From: G020348185 sp964525045 | GTDB taxonomy: Bacteria > Nitrospirota > Nitrospiria > Nitrospirales > UBA8639 | Assembly (NCBI GenBank): GCA_964525045.1 | Contig: CAZGFD010000034.1 | Span: forward strand, 1-35,427 | Direction: 5' to 3' | Length of the DNA: 35,427 bases | Shown here: positions 25,652-33,255 of the stretch, in pieces | Position numbering within the stretch: the first letter of the stretch is position 1 | How the letters are laid out: every line of letters starts with the position of its first letter | Notes under the pieces: generated by a model | Database searches by the model: none | Seen by the model: only the letters and a program-made list of their open reading frames with translations | Told to the model about the DNA's origin: nothing | Position numbers and translations under genes: made by a program

Positions 25652-27007
25652 ATGGCGGGGTTCCGACCTCAAGCCGCAAGCTTTTCGGCGGCAATCGACC
25701 ACGTGGCCCAAGCCCAAGCGGTCAAGCAGCGGGAGTTGGATGAGATATTGATTCGAACCCAATCCAATCCGCCTACCGAGGTTGTCACAACGTTTGCCTA
25801 TGATGGGGATGGCGGTCGGGTGATTAAGAAAGTTTCGGAATTGGGTGTCGTGTCGGTGACTGTGTATATTGGCCAGCATTATGTGTGTCAGGGCCCCAAT
25901 GCTCAAAATCTGGGCTGCGCCAAACTAATCTTTGCCAATGGCCAGCGCATTGCGATGGTGGAGGTGTTGCCTGGTGGAGGGAATGGAGCCGTGACGTATT
26001 TCCACCCAGATCACTTGGGCTCCACCAGTGTGGTCACCGAAGTGGACAATGGCCAATTTCAGGTGGAACAAGAACTGGCGTATTATCCGTTTGGGGCGAC
26101 GCGGGTGAATACTACCAGCAATAACGTGGATGTGGCGTACAAGTACACCGGCCAAGAGTTGGATAGTAGTACGGATTTGTATTTCTACCAGGCCCGATAT
26201 TATGACGCCAATCTGGGGCGGTTTATTCAGCCGGATCCGATTGTGTCGGATCCCAATGATCCGCAAGCCTTCAATCGGTACAGTTATGTGGTGAATAATC
26301 CGGTGTTGTATATCGATCCCACCGGGTTCCGCGCTGAATTGACTGATAGGGAGCTGGATGAGATCGTTGCTGTCACGCTTCGACCATCAGTTCTTTTTAT
26401 TAAAAGTCCAACTAGTGGTCCATTAAAACCGAATTTTGCTGGAGATTCTACCGGCGTCCCGAATAATAGTGGATTCCAGATAATCCCTCTTTCAGCGGTG
26501 TCTTCTTTTTCCATAACTAATGCAAATGCTGAATGCTTGACTCCTGGAAATAATTGCTATGGTGCTCACCTCAATACGACATGGCACTTAACATTTGAGC
26601 GCGAAGGAACAGGCAATGTTGGCACCAATAGCGGAAAATATGATCCTTATATATTTGACCTTTTGGTTCGGCTTGCCTGTGATTGCGGTCCTTTTGATGC
26701 TGAATTGAGTAGAGACATAGATCCTTCCGGGACATCGAATTTTCAGGTTCCTGGAGTGGCGCGCAATGTAAGAGTTACGTTTGGTAGAGAGGATCGATTT
26801 AATTTATTTATAAATGGGAGAATAGGCAAGAGAATTAGCCAAGCTCATTTATCCTTAAATTTCAATTTTGGCCAGACAATTGGATTGCCACCCATATTCC
26901 CGTCACCTGGGAGGTTTTTGCCTCCGAATGTATTCTATGGTCCCCCAATCCCTAGATCTCTTTTTGAATTCCCGGTTACCCCTCCTCGGCGTCAGGTTCC
27001 ATTTTAG
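25652..27007 (+). CDS. Orphan Rhs core module with unknown C-terminal tip
   Basis: This is a 451-residue Rhs protein from ATG 25652; an in-frame ATG at 25586 would read into the antisense SCP2 fragment. It lacks the long N-terminal YD-repeat shell and signal of complete Rhs proteins. It has one YDGDGGRV repeat and then the Rhs core: YFHPDHLGSTSVVT, YYPFGATRV, YKYTGQELDSSTDLYFYQARYY, LGRFIQPDPIV, RYSYVVNNPV and the DPTG junction at about residue 227. The following roughly 220 residues form a variable tip that I cannot place; it has several Cys (AECLTPGNNCYG, LACDCG) and ends Pro-rich. Complete Rhs proteins deliver such tips as toxins. No small immunity-type gene follows directly. The core is nearly identical at the DNA level to part of the one at 31.6-32.0 kb. 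Confidence 0.85.
   Translation: MAGFRPQAASFSAAIDHVAQAQAVKQRELDEILIRTQSNPPTEVVTTFAYDGDGGRVIKKVSELGVVSVTVYIGQHYVCQGPNAQNLGCAKLIFANGQRIAMVEVLPGGGNGAVTYFHPDHLGSTSVVTEVDNGQFQVEQELAYYPFGATRVNTTSNNVDVAYKYTGQELDSSTDLYFYQARYYDANLGRFIQPDPIVSDPNDPQAFNRYSYVVNNPVLYIDPTGFRAELTDRELDEIVAVTLRPSVLFIKSPTSGPLKPNFAGDSTGVPNNSGFQIIPLSAVSSFSITNANAECLTPGNNCYGAHLNTTWHLTFEREGTGNVGTNSGKYDPYIFDLLVRLACDCGPFDAELSRDIDPSGTSNFQVPGVARNVRVTFGREDRFNLFINGRIGKRISQAHLSLNFNFGQTIGLPPIFPSPGRFLPPNVFYGPPIPRSLFEFPVTPPRRQVPF
25875..26096 (+). repeat. 222-bp perfect repeat within Rhs core, copy A
   Basis: By direct reading, 25875-26096 equals 31658-31879 base for base. The first differences on the 3' side are 26097 and 26098, while upstream codons differ frequently. 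Confidence 0.9.
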
Positions 27008-27155
27008 GGATATGAATTTGAAGATCAAGTTTAAAGATTCGATTTTCACAAAACAGAGGAGTCGTGATATGGTGGAGAAGTAGGTGACAAATCTGGAAAA
27101 ATTGGCATTGACTCTTGGAGTGATTGGGAATGCCGATCTGCAATGAAAGGCTGCA

Positions 27156-28652
27156 TTGTTGAACCTTATCTCTTGGATATGTGTCTTTTTAATTCTTTCA
27201 ATTTCTTTCTCCGCCAAGGCTGAGAACCAAACTTTTATAGAATTTATTCCTCCCATTTCTCCCATCTTGACAGAGGTGCGGGAGACTGCTGCCTCTTTTC
27301 CCCCCTGGCACCAATATCTCATTCTTCTCCAAATGGCCAGCCTTTGGGCCAGACTTGGTGAGGAATTTAAAGCCCATCAGCTCTTTCAGGCCGGAAGATC
27401 TTTAACGGATCAGAGCAAAGCCCCAGGTTTGATACGAGACTGGCCCTTGATTTTTGGCGAGACGCGGCGCGTCTTTTGGCCGCTTTCCCTCCTTGCGGTA
27501 CAACAATACAAAGCGAACGATAACTTGGGTTTCCAACAAAGTATGAAACAGATGAATGAGATTTTTGAGTATGCGAATAAGGATAATCGAAAAGTTCTCC
27601 TTGGGTATGATTTGGCTATCGCTCAAATTCAAGTAAGGGATCAGGCTGGGGCCTCTTTAACTTTGGGCAAAGTTCGGGATTTGCAAAAAAAGCTTGAGGA
27701 GCAAGGTCCTCAAGAACAACTTTATGGCAAAAGACGCTCTTGGATCCATGCCGAACACAGCCTAGCTTTGGTCTACCTTGGGGTTGGTAATTTCGAGGCA
27801 GCAGAAGCTATTATAAATCGGCTTCTTCAAGTACGCAGGCCTCCGACCCCACCATATATGTATATCAATACCGTTCATTGGGTGACGATCGCCCTTATTT
27901 CGGCCCATTTGGGGGATTTCGAAACGCTGGCCTTGGCCACAAAGAAATTCGATGATCACATTGCTCAACATAGTCTCCATCACCAATCATTTCTCCAAGA
28001 TGAAAAAATACGAATTTACTTGGAGATATCAGAAATTCTGTATGAAAGGGGAGACTTTAAGAGTTCTCAAGAATACCTTCATGTTGCCCACCAGTTGTTG
28101 AAAGGCCGCCAACCTTCAGGTGATATCCTAGAGAACAGCTCTGTGGACTGGTATTGGAACAGGGTTGGGAGTCTGTATCTCCTTTTTGGCAATCAGGTAG
28201 CAGCAGCCAAAGCAAGAGAACACATTTTGGATAAGATGTTTTCTGACCAGAGTTTGGAGAATATTGTGAAGTTTTATTTGCGGGCAGGTGATGTGAAATC
28301 TGTTCGGGCCCTGGCTATGGAATTACTACAAAAAAAGAGAAAACAAGAATTTCCTTGGGAATTGAATAAAATTGTTTACCAACAGGCTAAGTATGGCGAT
28401 ATACCCGGAGCTATGGTAACAATCAACGAACTTTATGAGGGAGAATTAGCAAAAACTCGACAGTATCCTTGGGAGGTGCAGTATTGGCTTGCCCTTCGTG
28501 CGGTTGGGAAAGCACGAATAGTCGCTGGCGACTACTCGAAAACCCTACAGTGGGGGCGGGCTCTGCCTAGACCGGAACTTCGGGTGTATGCTTTACTCGG
28601 CGTCGTTGAAGGGCTGGCCGAGCTTTTTGGAAATTCAAGGCTGGCCAAGTGA
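27156..28652 (+). CDS. Exported TPR-like helical repeat protein of unknown function
   Basis: The 498-residue product starts with a signal peptide (LISWICVFLILSISFSAKA, likely cleavage after AKA). The rest looks helical, with TPR-like pairs: MASLWARLGEEFKAHQLFQAG, LALVYLGVGNFEAAEAIINRLLQ, ISEILYERGDFKSSQEYLHVAHQLL and YLLFGNQVAAAKAREH. I recognise no named family. The start is TTG at 27156 with GAAAGG five bases upstream. Its stop overlaps the GTG of the next gene (GTGA), so the pair is translationally coupled. It lies 148 bp downstream of the first Rhs module. It is too large and exported to be a typical immunity protein, so its relation to Rhs is open. Confidence 0.72.
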   Translation: MLNLISWICVFLILSISFSAKAENQTFIEFIPPISPILTEVRETAASFPPWHQYLILLQMASLWARLGEEFKAHQLFQAGRSLTDQSKAPGLIRDWPLIFGETRRVFWPLSLLAVQQYKANDNLGFQQSMKQMNEIFEYANKDNRKVLLGYDLAIAQIQVRDQAGASLTLGKVRDLQKKLEEQGPQEQLYGKRRSWIHAEHSLALVYLGVGNFEAAEAIINRLLQVRRPPTPPYMYINTVHWVTIALISAHLGDFETLALATKKFDDHIAQHSLHHQSFLQDEKIRIYLEISEILYERGDFKSSQEYLHVAHQLLKGRQPSGDILENSSVDWYWNRVGSLYLLFGNQVAAAKAREHILDKMFSDQSLENIVKFYLRAGDVKSVRALAMELLQKKRKQEFPWELNKIVYQQAKYGDIPGAMVTINELYEGELAKTRQYPWEVQYWLALRAVGKARIVAGDYSKTLQWGRALPRPELRVYALLGVVEGLAELFGNSRLAK

Positions 28653-29314
28653 ATGTGCCCTCTCGTTCTTCTACCCCTTCGTTCCCCGCAGACAGAATAA
28701 GCTTTGGGAATACTTTGAAACCCCCTTTCCGGAATCGTGTACCTCACACTTTGCGCACCGCGCTTTGTCTAGGTCTCTTAGTGTTTTTTGTTCCTATTGA
28801 TGCCCAAGCCAATTTTCGGATATTAGGAGATTTAAATGTAAACCGATTTGAATTGGCCATTCAGCCCTTTGTAGACATAGCGCCATCAGGGTCTGATTCG
28901 ATTACGCCTGCGGTGAAATTGCGGAAGCGTGCATTTGCCATGCTTACTAGGGCGGGGTTCGAAGTGGCACCTCTTCGTGACCCTCTTCAAGCTGGAGATG
29001 CAAGGCTGGTGATCACCCTGATGGCGGTAAATTTGGCGAAGGCGGATGGCTATGGTGGGTTGATAGGTACTCCCGGCATAGTAGAAAAGGAGCTATGGAT
29101 TATAGATAGTGAAATTGCTCTTTGGGAATGGACGAATTCCTCCCGAAATCCGAATTTGCCTATCTTGACGCGCACCTGGGGTAAAGGGCGCACCCTTCCA
29201 GTGGTTCGCGCGAAGGTAAAGTATGCCGATATCGAAGGGGAAATGGTCCGTCTTCTTAAGACGTTTATTACTGAATTTCAATGGGCCAACCCGCCTCCAC
29301 CAGATTCTGAATAG
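28649..29314 (+). CDS. Exported protein of unknown function coupled to the TPR gene
   Basis: I do not recognise the family. The frame begins at GTG 28649, overlapping the preceding stop by four bases, and gives 221 residues. The hydrophobic export signal comes late (RTALCLGLLVFFVPIDAQA, about residues 37-55), after a 35-residue basic, Ser/Pro-rich lead. A shorter start nearer the signal may therefore be used, although no ATG is in frame there. The mature part (ANFRILGDLNVNRFELAIQ...) is a mixed alpha/beta domain with ARLVITLMAVNLAKAD and ends with Pro-rich NPPPPDSE. It resembles small periplasmic proteins with a repeated beta-alpha layout, but this is only an impression. Confidence 0.65.
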   Translation: MNVPSRSSTPSFPADRISFGNTLKPPFRNRVPHTLRTALCLGLLVFFVPIDAQANFRILGDLNVNRFELAIQPFVDIAPSGSDSITPAVKLRKRAFAMLTRAGFEVAPLRDPLQAGDARLVITLMAVNLAKADGYGGLIGTPGIVEKELWIIDSEIALWEWTNSSRNPNLPILTRTWGKGRTLPVVRAKVKYADIEGEMVRLLKTFITEFQWANPPPPDSE

Positions 29315-29641
29315 TCTTGTACTATGGTTGAGGAAAAAGGGGACACCCATTAGCCAGCCAATGTCAAGGGCTCAGAGAAAGCCCCTTGGGTCCTGCACCC
29401 CAAATACGATACGGCAACGAAGAGCGGACACGCACCCAAAACCATTCCCAGCGTGGTTACGGCACTGAACCGCACCAGACACCCATCAGGATCAAGGCGG
29501 TCACGAAAAGAGATGGGTATTGTGCCGCCCCTGCCTCATGTCGAGGCCCAGAAGATCATTGGTACCCCATCGCGTCCAGGTCGTATTGACAGATGTATGG
29601 GGCACGCCGCGCGTGTCCAGTCTCCGAGTGGCTCACGATGA
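29315..29641. other. Gap before the IS element, no gene seen
   Basis: This 327-bp stretch has short open frames on both strands that lack start signals and family resemblance. Base composition is richer in G+C than the preceding genes. It includes GGGGACACCC near 29340, a motif type common at the edges of transposase genes. It may be debris of an older mobile element. Confidence 0.4.
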
Positions 29642-29712
29642 TGTCCTGTTTTTTTGATATAGAGACAAAAATGCGATAAAAGGTGAGTCGTTCTTCAAAG
29701 GAGGAGAGCGAC

Positions 29713-30012
29713 ATGGAGGAGAAGAAAGCCCGTCGGAATTTTACCCCGGAACAGAAGTATGAGATTCTCCAAGACATCAGCACGTTTCCAACCATCAAGG
29801 AGGGGTTAGCGAAATATCAGCTTCACCATTCGGTGTACCGCAAATGGCAGCGGCAGTTGAGCGTCGGCATTCGGGCCTCGCTTCGCAATAGCAAGCCCCT
29901 CAAGGCCCCGGATGTGAAGAAATTGGAGACGGAGAATCGGAAGTTGAAGGAGATTGTCCTCAATCAGTCGTTGATCATCAGCGAGTTAAAAAAAGAGATG
30001 CACTGGGATTGA
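29713..30012 (+). CDS. IS3-family transposase OrfA
   Basis: The 99-residue protein is the DNA-binding subunit. A helix-turn-helix near the N-terminus (FTPEQKYEILQDI...IKEGLAKYQLHHSVYRKWQRQ) is followed by a leucine-zipper-like helix (LETENRKLKEIVLNQSLIISELKKEM) used for oligomerisation. GGAGGAG lies eight bases before the ATG at 29713. Seven A residues at 29988-29994, read as A AAA AAA, form a slippery heptamer that would shift ribosomes by -1 into the orfB frame, giving the OrfAB transposase. The stop overlaps orfB by four bases. Confidence 0.9.
   Translation: MEEKKARRNFTPEQKYEILQDISTFPTIKEGLAKYQLHHSVYRKWQRQLSVGIRASLRNSKPLKAPDVKKLETENRKLKEIVLNQSLIISELKKEMHWD
29988..29994 (+). promoter_or_regulatory. 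Probable programmed -1 frameshift site (A AAA AAA)
   Basis: The heptamer is in the correct phase of orfA (tta aaa aaa gag). A -1 slip continues ...KKRDALGLRRGRH, entering orfB without a stop. This is the known mechanism for IS3-family OrfAB production. Confidence 0.65.
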
Positions 30013-30983
30013 GGAGGGGTCGGCATCTGTTGCGCCACCAGCAGGACGCGGTGATGAAGCTAGTCGACGAGCAGCGTGCCCAAGGCCGGTCCGTGGGATC
30101 GGTGCTGCACACCCTGGGGATCGCGCGCGCGACCTATTATCGCTGGAAGCAGCGGAAGGGAAGGGGCCGGCTGAGGCGGATCTATCCGTTAACCCCGGAG
30201 GAGAAACTGCTCATTGCGGAGCTGAAGGCGAGGCACCCGGAATGCCGACACCGCCAGGTGCAAGGCCTCCTCCAGGCCCAAGGCGTCTTTCTGTCCGCGT
30301 CCGCCATTTATCAGCATTTGAAGGCTCAAGGGCAAATCGAGCCCTATGCCCGCCGCCCGGCTCCTTGGGCCTCCCCGCGCTATGAAGTATGGCAAAGCAA
30401 CCTCCTGTGGGGGTGTGATTGGACAAAACTGAAAATCGGCTCCCAGCGCTGGTACCTGCTGACCGTGCTGGATTTCTTCTCCCGGTTCATTATTGCCTTT
30501 GAGATTGTGCCCACGGTCAATGCCTCGCATGTCACGGCGGTGTACCGATCAGGCCTCCGAGGCCAAGGCATCCCGCTGGATTCGCCCCGAAAGCCGGGGC
30601 TCCGAGTGGATCAGGGCTCGCCCAATACGTCCCACGTCACGCGGGAGTTTTTTGAGCGCGTCGGCGCCGATCTCTCGTTTACGCGGGTCCGACGTCCCAC
30701 GGACAATGCGCTGACCGAGCGCCTCTATGGCACCATGAAGCAAGAGGAGATCTATGTAGTTGGGAATTACCCCGATGAACACTCAGCCCGCGAGGAACTC
30801 GGCCAGTATATCACCTATTACAACACCCAGCGCCCCCATCAAGCCGTGATGAATTTCACCCCCGCGTATGTCCATGAGGTCAATAACAAAACCCTATTGC
30901 TCACTGAACGGACCCAGTTGAAGAGAAAGGCCAGAGAAGCACGAAAGCAGTACTGGTTAACCCTAGCAAAAGAGACTCACTAA
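30009..30983 (+). CDS. IS3-family transposase OrfB (DDE integrase)
   Basis: The 324-residue frame, from TTG 30009, carries the rve integrase core. The catalytic acidic residues are visible as CDWTKL, RVDQGSPN and NALTERLYG, with 35 residues between the second Asp and the Glu (DD35E). An N-terminal HTH_21-like segment (VLHTLGIARATYYRWKQ...ECRHRQVQGLLQAQG) and the C-terminal YNTQRPHQAV box are typical. It is intact and probably active, with the separate TTG start being weak and the frameshift product being the likely main transposase. Confidence 0.92.
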   Translation: MRRGRHLLRHQQDAVMKLVDEQRAQGRSVGSVLHTLGIARATYYRWKQRKGRGRLRRIYPLTPEEKLLIAELKARHPECRHRQVQGLLQAQGVFLSASAIYQHLKAQGQIEPYARRPAPWASPRYEVWQSNLLWGCDWTKLKIGSQRWYLLTVLDFFSRFIIAFEIVPTVNASHVTAVYRSGLRGQGIPLDSPRKPGLRVDQGSPNTSHVTREFFERVGADLSFTRVRRPTDNALTERLYGTMKQEEIYVVGNYPDEHSAREELGQYITYYNTQRPHQAVMNFTPAYVHEVNNKTLLLTERTQLKRKAREARKQYWLTLAKETH

Positions 30984-31023
30984 ATGTCTCAGTTTTGTCT
31001 CATTTCTAAAAAACTGGACACTT

Positions 31024-32754
31024 ATGAGCCCGGTTGCTGACGTGTCCCTAAACTATTCGCCTGCCACCTGTTCCTTGGGGATGGCTATGTCGACCGACAC
31101 TGTTGAAAATATGTGTCGTCAGAATGGGGAGATGAAAACCGAGAAGCCGGCAGGCTCACTCCTTGCGTTGCCTCATACCAACCTCGATGCCCCTGACCCA
31201 TTAACACTGTCCGCGGTAGTACGGGAGAGGGAACAACGGTTGACAAAAGGCCCTGAGCGACAAGGGGGGGGTCGGAATCGTTCGGGTACGTTGGATTCCC
31301 TGGCCAAAGGGGGTGTCTTGCTAGCCCATGAGTTAACAGGGGGGCTTGATCCCCTTGAGGGAGATGGCGGGCGGTTCACGCATGCGCTGTTTGAGACGCA
31401 AGGGTTGTCTATGTCTTCCTCTTACCTCCACTTTGCTGGGTTCCGACCACAGGCTTCAAGCTTTTCGACGGCGGTCGATCAAGTGGCCGAAGCCCAGGCA
31501 GCCCATCAGAAACAGCTAGAAGAGGTCTTGGTCCGCACCCAAGCGAATCCGCCCGAGGAGGTGGGCACCAGCTTTGTCTATGATGGCGATGGTGGGCGGG
31601 TGATGAAGACCGTGACCAGTCCGTCTCTGCCGGATCAACTGACCGTGTACATTGGGAAGCATTATGTGTGTCAGGGCCCCAATGCTCAAAATCTGGGCTG
31701 CGCCAAACTAATCTTTGCCAATGGCCAGCGCATTGCGATGGTGGAGGTGTTGCCTGGTGGAGGGAATGGAGCCGTGACGTATTTCCACCCAGATCACTTG
31801 GGCTCCACCAGTGTGGTCACCGAAGTGGACAATGGCCAATTTCAGGTGGAACAAGAACTGGCGTATTATCCGTTTGGGGAAACGCGGGTGAATACTACCA
31901 GCAATAATGTGGATGTGGCGTACAAGTACACTGGCCAAGAATTGGATAGCAGTACAGATCTATACGACTACCACGCCCGCCTCTATGATCCCCTGCTGGG
32001 GCGGTTTATCTCGCCCGATCCCATTGTGCAGGATCCGTTTGATCCGCAATCCCTGAATCGGTACAGCTATGCACGCAATAATCCTTTGCGGTACACCGAT
32101 CCGACAGGAAATGCCTGGTACGATGCGGTGGTGAATTTCTTCACCAATATCTGGCAGTCTGTCGTCAGTTTCTTCTCCCCCATTCTGCAACCCTTTATTG
32201 GGCCGGCTACGACATCAATCGGCGGGTTGCCAATCGGTGATTCAATAGGGGTGCCAGCACCGCAGGTGGGAAAAGGAAAACTTATCAAAGAGCTATTTGA
32301 ATTTCTTGGTGATAAGATTAGGGGATTCTTTACTCCTAAAAAAATCCCGTCAGGGCCTAAAACACCCTCAACTACACCAAAACCCTCCACTCCCTCTCAG
32401 CTTGGGGCATCCCCAAGGTCGGGGTCAAAAACAACGGACGCTAGCAAATCTCAAAGAGTTGATGGCCCAACGAGTGCAGCGGAGAAACTGGGTAATCTTA
32501 GTGGATTGTCTCGAACCCAAGCAGATAAAGCTATTCGACAAGCCGGGTTCGAACATAAAGGAACAACTCCAGGTGGTTATGTAAAGTATCGTCATCCTGA
32601 TGGAAGTCGTGTACAAATTAGGCCTAATGGGGAAGTGGTAAGAACAGGCCCTAAAGTTCGAAACCCTGATCCTAATTTGCCAGGATTTCGGCCTCGCATA
32701 GGGCCTGATGGCAAGCCAACACCCTCTCATAACACAGGAGAGATTATTAAATGA
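31024..32754 (+). CDS. Orphan Rhs core module with C-terminal toxin-like tip
   Basis: The 576-residue frame opens only four bases beyond the IS end. Its first 129 residues resemble no Rhs part, and an ATG at 31411 with AAGGG six bases upstream is an attractive true start (447 residues). From AGFRPQASSFS onward it parallels the first module: YDGDGGRV, YFHPDHLGSTSVVT, YYPFGETRV, YTGQELDSSTDLYDYHARLYDPLLGRFISPDPIV, RYSYARNNPL and the DPTG junction (given in pieces). The tip holds a hydrophobic segment, a Pro/Ser/Thr-rich linker and a compact C-terminal domain with YVKYRHPDGSRVQIRPNGEV and SHNTGE. That pattern recalls small RNase-type tips of Rhs and CdiA proteins, but I cannot name the family. 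The stop overlaps the next ATG, as in toxin-immunity pairs. Confidence 0.83.
   Translation: MSPVADVSLNYSPATCSLGMAMSTDTVENMCRQNGEMKTEKPAGSLLALPHTNLDAPDPLTLSAVVREREQRLTKGPERQGGGRNRSGTLDSLAKGGVLLAHELTGGLDPLEGDGGRFTHALFETQGLSMSSSYLHFAGFRPQASSFSTAVDQVAEAQAAHQKQLEEVLVRTQANPPEEVGTSFVYDGDGGRVMKTVTSPSLPDQLTVYIGKHYVCQGPNAQNLGCAKLIFANGQRIAMVEVLPGGGNGAVTYFHPDHLGSTSVVTEVDNGQFQVEQELAYYPFGETRVNTTSNNVDVAYKYTGQELDSSTDLYDYHARLYDPLLGRFISPDPIVQDPFDPQSLNRYSYARNNPLRYTDPTGNAWYDAVVNFFTNIWQSVVSFFSPILQPFIGPATTSIGGLPIGDSIGVPAPQVGKGKLIKELFEFLGDKIRGFFTPKKIPSGPKTPSTTPKPSTPSQLGASPRSGSKTTDASKSQRVDGPTSAAEKLGNLSGLSRTQADKAIRQAGFEHKGTTPGGYVKYRHPDGSRVQIRPNGEVVRTGPKVRNPDPNLPGFRPRIGPDGKPTPSHNTGEIIK
31658..31879 (+). repeat. 222-bp perfect repeat within Rhs core, copy B
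   Basis: Identical to 25875-26096, direct orientation, 5783 bp apart. Beyond 31879 the two copies differ at about six positions in the next 80 bases and then diverge. Confidence 0.9.
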
Positions 32755-33119
32755 TGTCTACTCCAGAATTACCTAAAGATATTTCTTACTTCCAAATCTC
32801 CCGGCTTATCTTGGAGCCTATTGAACTATGGTTGCAGTTGGAATTGGTTAACCCAATAAGCCCAAAACAAACTGTCACTTTGGAGTTACGTGAATTAGCC
32901 TATCTCTCCTTGTCAAAAACTCCAGAAGATAATGAAGGTTGTTATCAAATTGGCGAGATTCAATTGTCATCGACAAGTGATCCTACTTCATTGTTAAAAA
33001 ACCTCGGGTATGGTTTTTCAAACGTGGCAATGAGAAATGACAACAACTTTTGGCATCTACATATAGAAGGTGATCTTTGTTTGGATGCGGTTAGTGGGTC
33101 ATGTAAGGTTATCGTTTAA
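32751..33119 (+). CDS. Candidate immunity protein for the second Rhs tip
   Basis: The 122-residue protein has no signal peptide and no family I can name. It is acidic, with regularly spaced beta-strand-like segments (YFQISRLILEPIELWLQLEL, TVTLELRELAYLSL, FWHLHIEGDLCLDAVSG), as many small immunity proteins have. The ATG at 32751 overlaps the Rhs stop (ATGA), so it is made together with the toxin-like tip. The base composition is richer in A+T than the core regions, like the tip itself. Neutralising the tip is inferred from position and size only. Confidence 0.6.
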   Translation: MMSTPELPKDISYFQISRLILEPIELWLQLELVNPISPKQTVTLELRELAYLSLSKTPEDNEGCYQIGEIQLSSTSDPTSLLKNLGYGFSNVAMRNDNNFWHLHIEGDLCLDAVSGSCKVIV

Positions 33120-33242
33120 AAGAGAGATTTTCCCGCCGGTTCGAACCGTCATCCTCGAGCAAAGTCCCCGGCATAGCAATGTCTAGCAGGGGTCTTTAAT
33201 GGGGTCAAATCGCTTGTGAATAGTAATGCCCTGTGGGTGTAG
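33120..33242. other. Short gap between immunity gene and IS element
   Basis: No gene is present. A perfect 12-bp palindrome CGGTTCGAACCG is at 33137-33148, and AATGGGGTCAAATCG at about 33198-33212 is like the GGGGTCA motifs near the other mobile elements. Confidence 0.4.
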
Positions 33243-33255
33243 TGCTACCCCGAAA

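Larger units (their letters stand above)
29642..31020 (+). mobile_element. Complete IS3-family insertion sequence
   Basis: The ends are imperfect inverted repeats. The left begins TGTCCTGTTTTTTTGATAT at 29642. The right, read from 31020 on the minus strand, begins TGTCCAGTTTTTTAGAAAT, and both continue into GAGACAAAA. The 1379-bp element holds orfA and orfB in the usual IS3 arrangement. The flanking bases (GATGA on the left, CTTAT on the right) do not form an obvious target duplication. Confidence 0.85.

Noticed and set aside
29386..29641. Overlapping open frames before the first IS
   Set aside because: Several frames are open on both strands, as expected from G+C-rich DNA, and none has a start signal or protein-like pattern.
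33137..33148. CGGTTCGAACCG as a tRNA T-arm fragment or attachment site
   Set aside because: The flanking bases do not pair as a T stem and no acceptor stem follows, so it is only a 12-bp palindrome.
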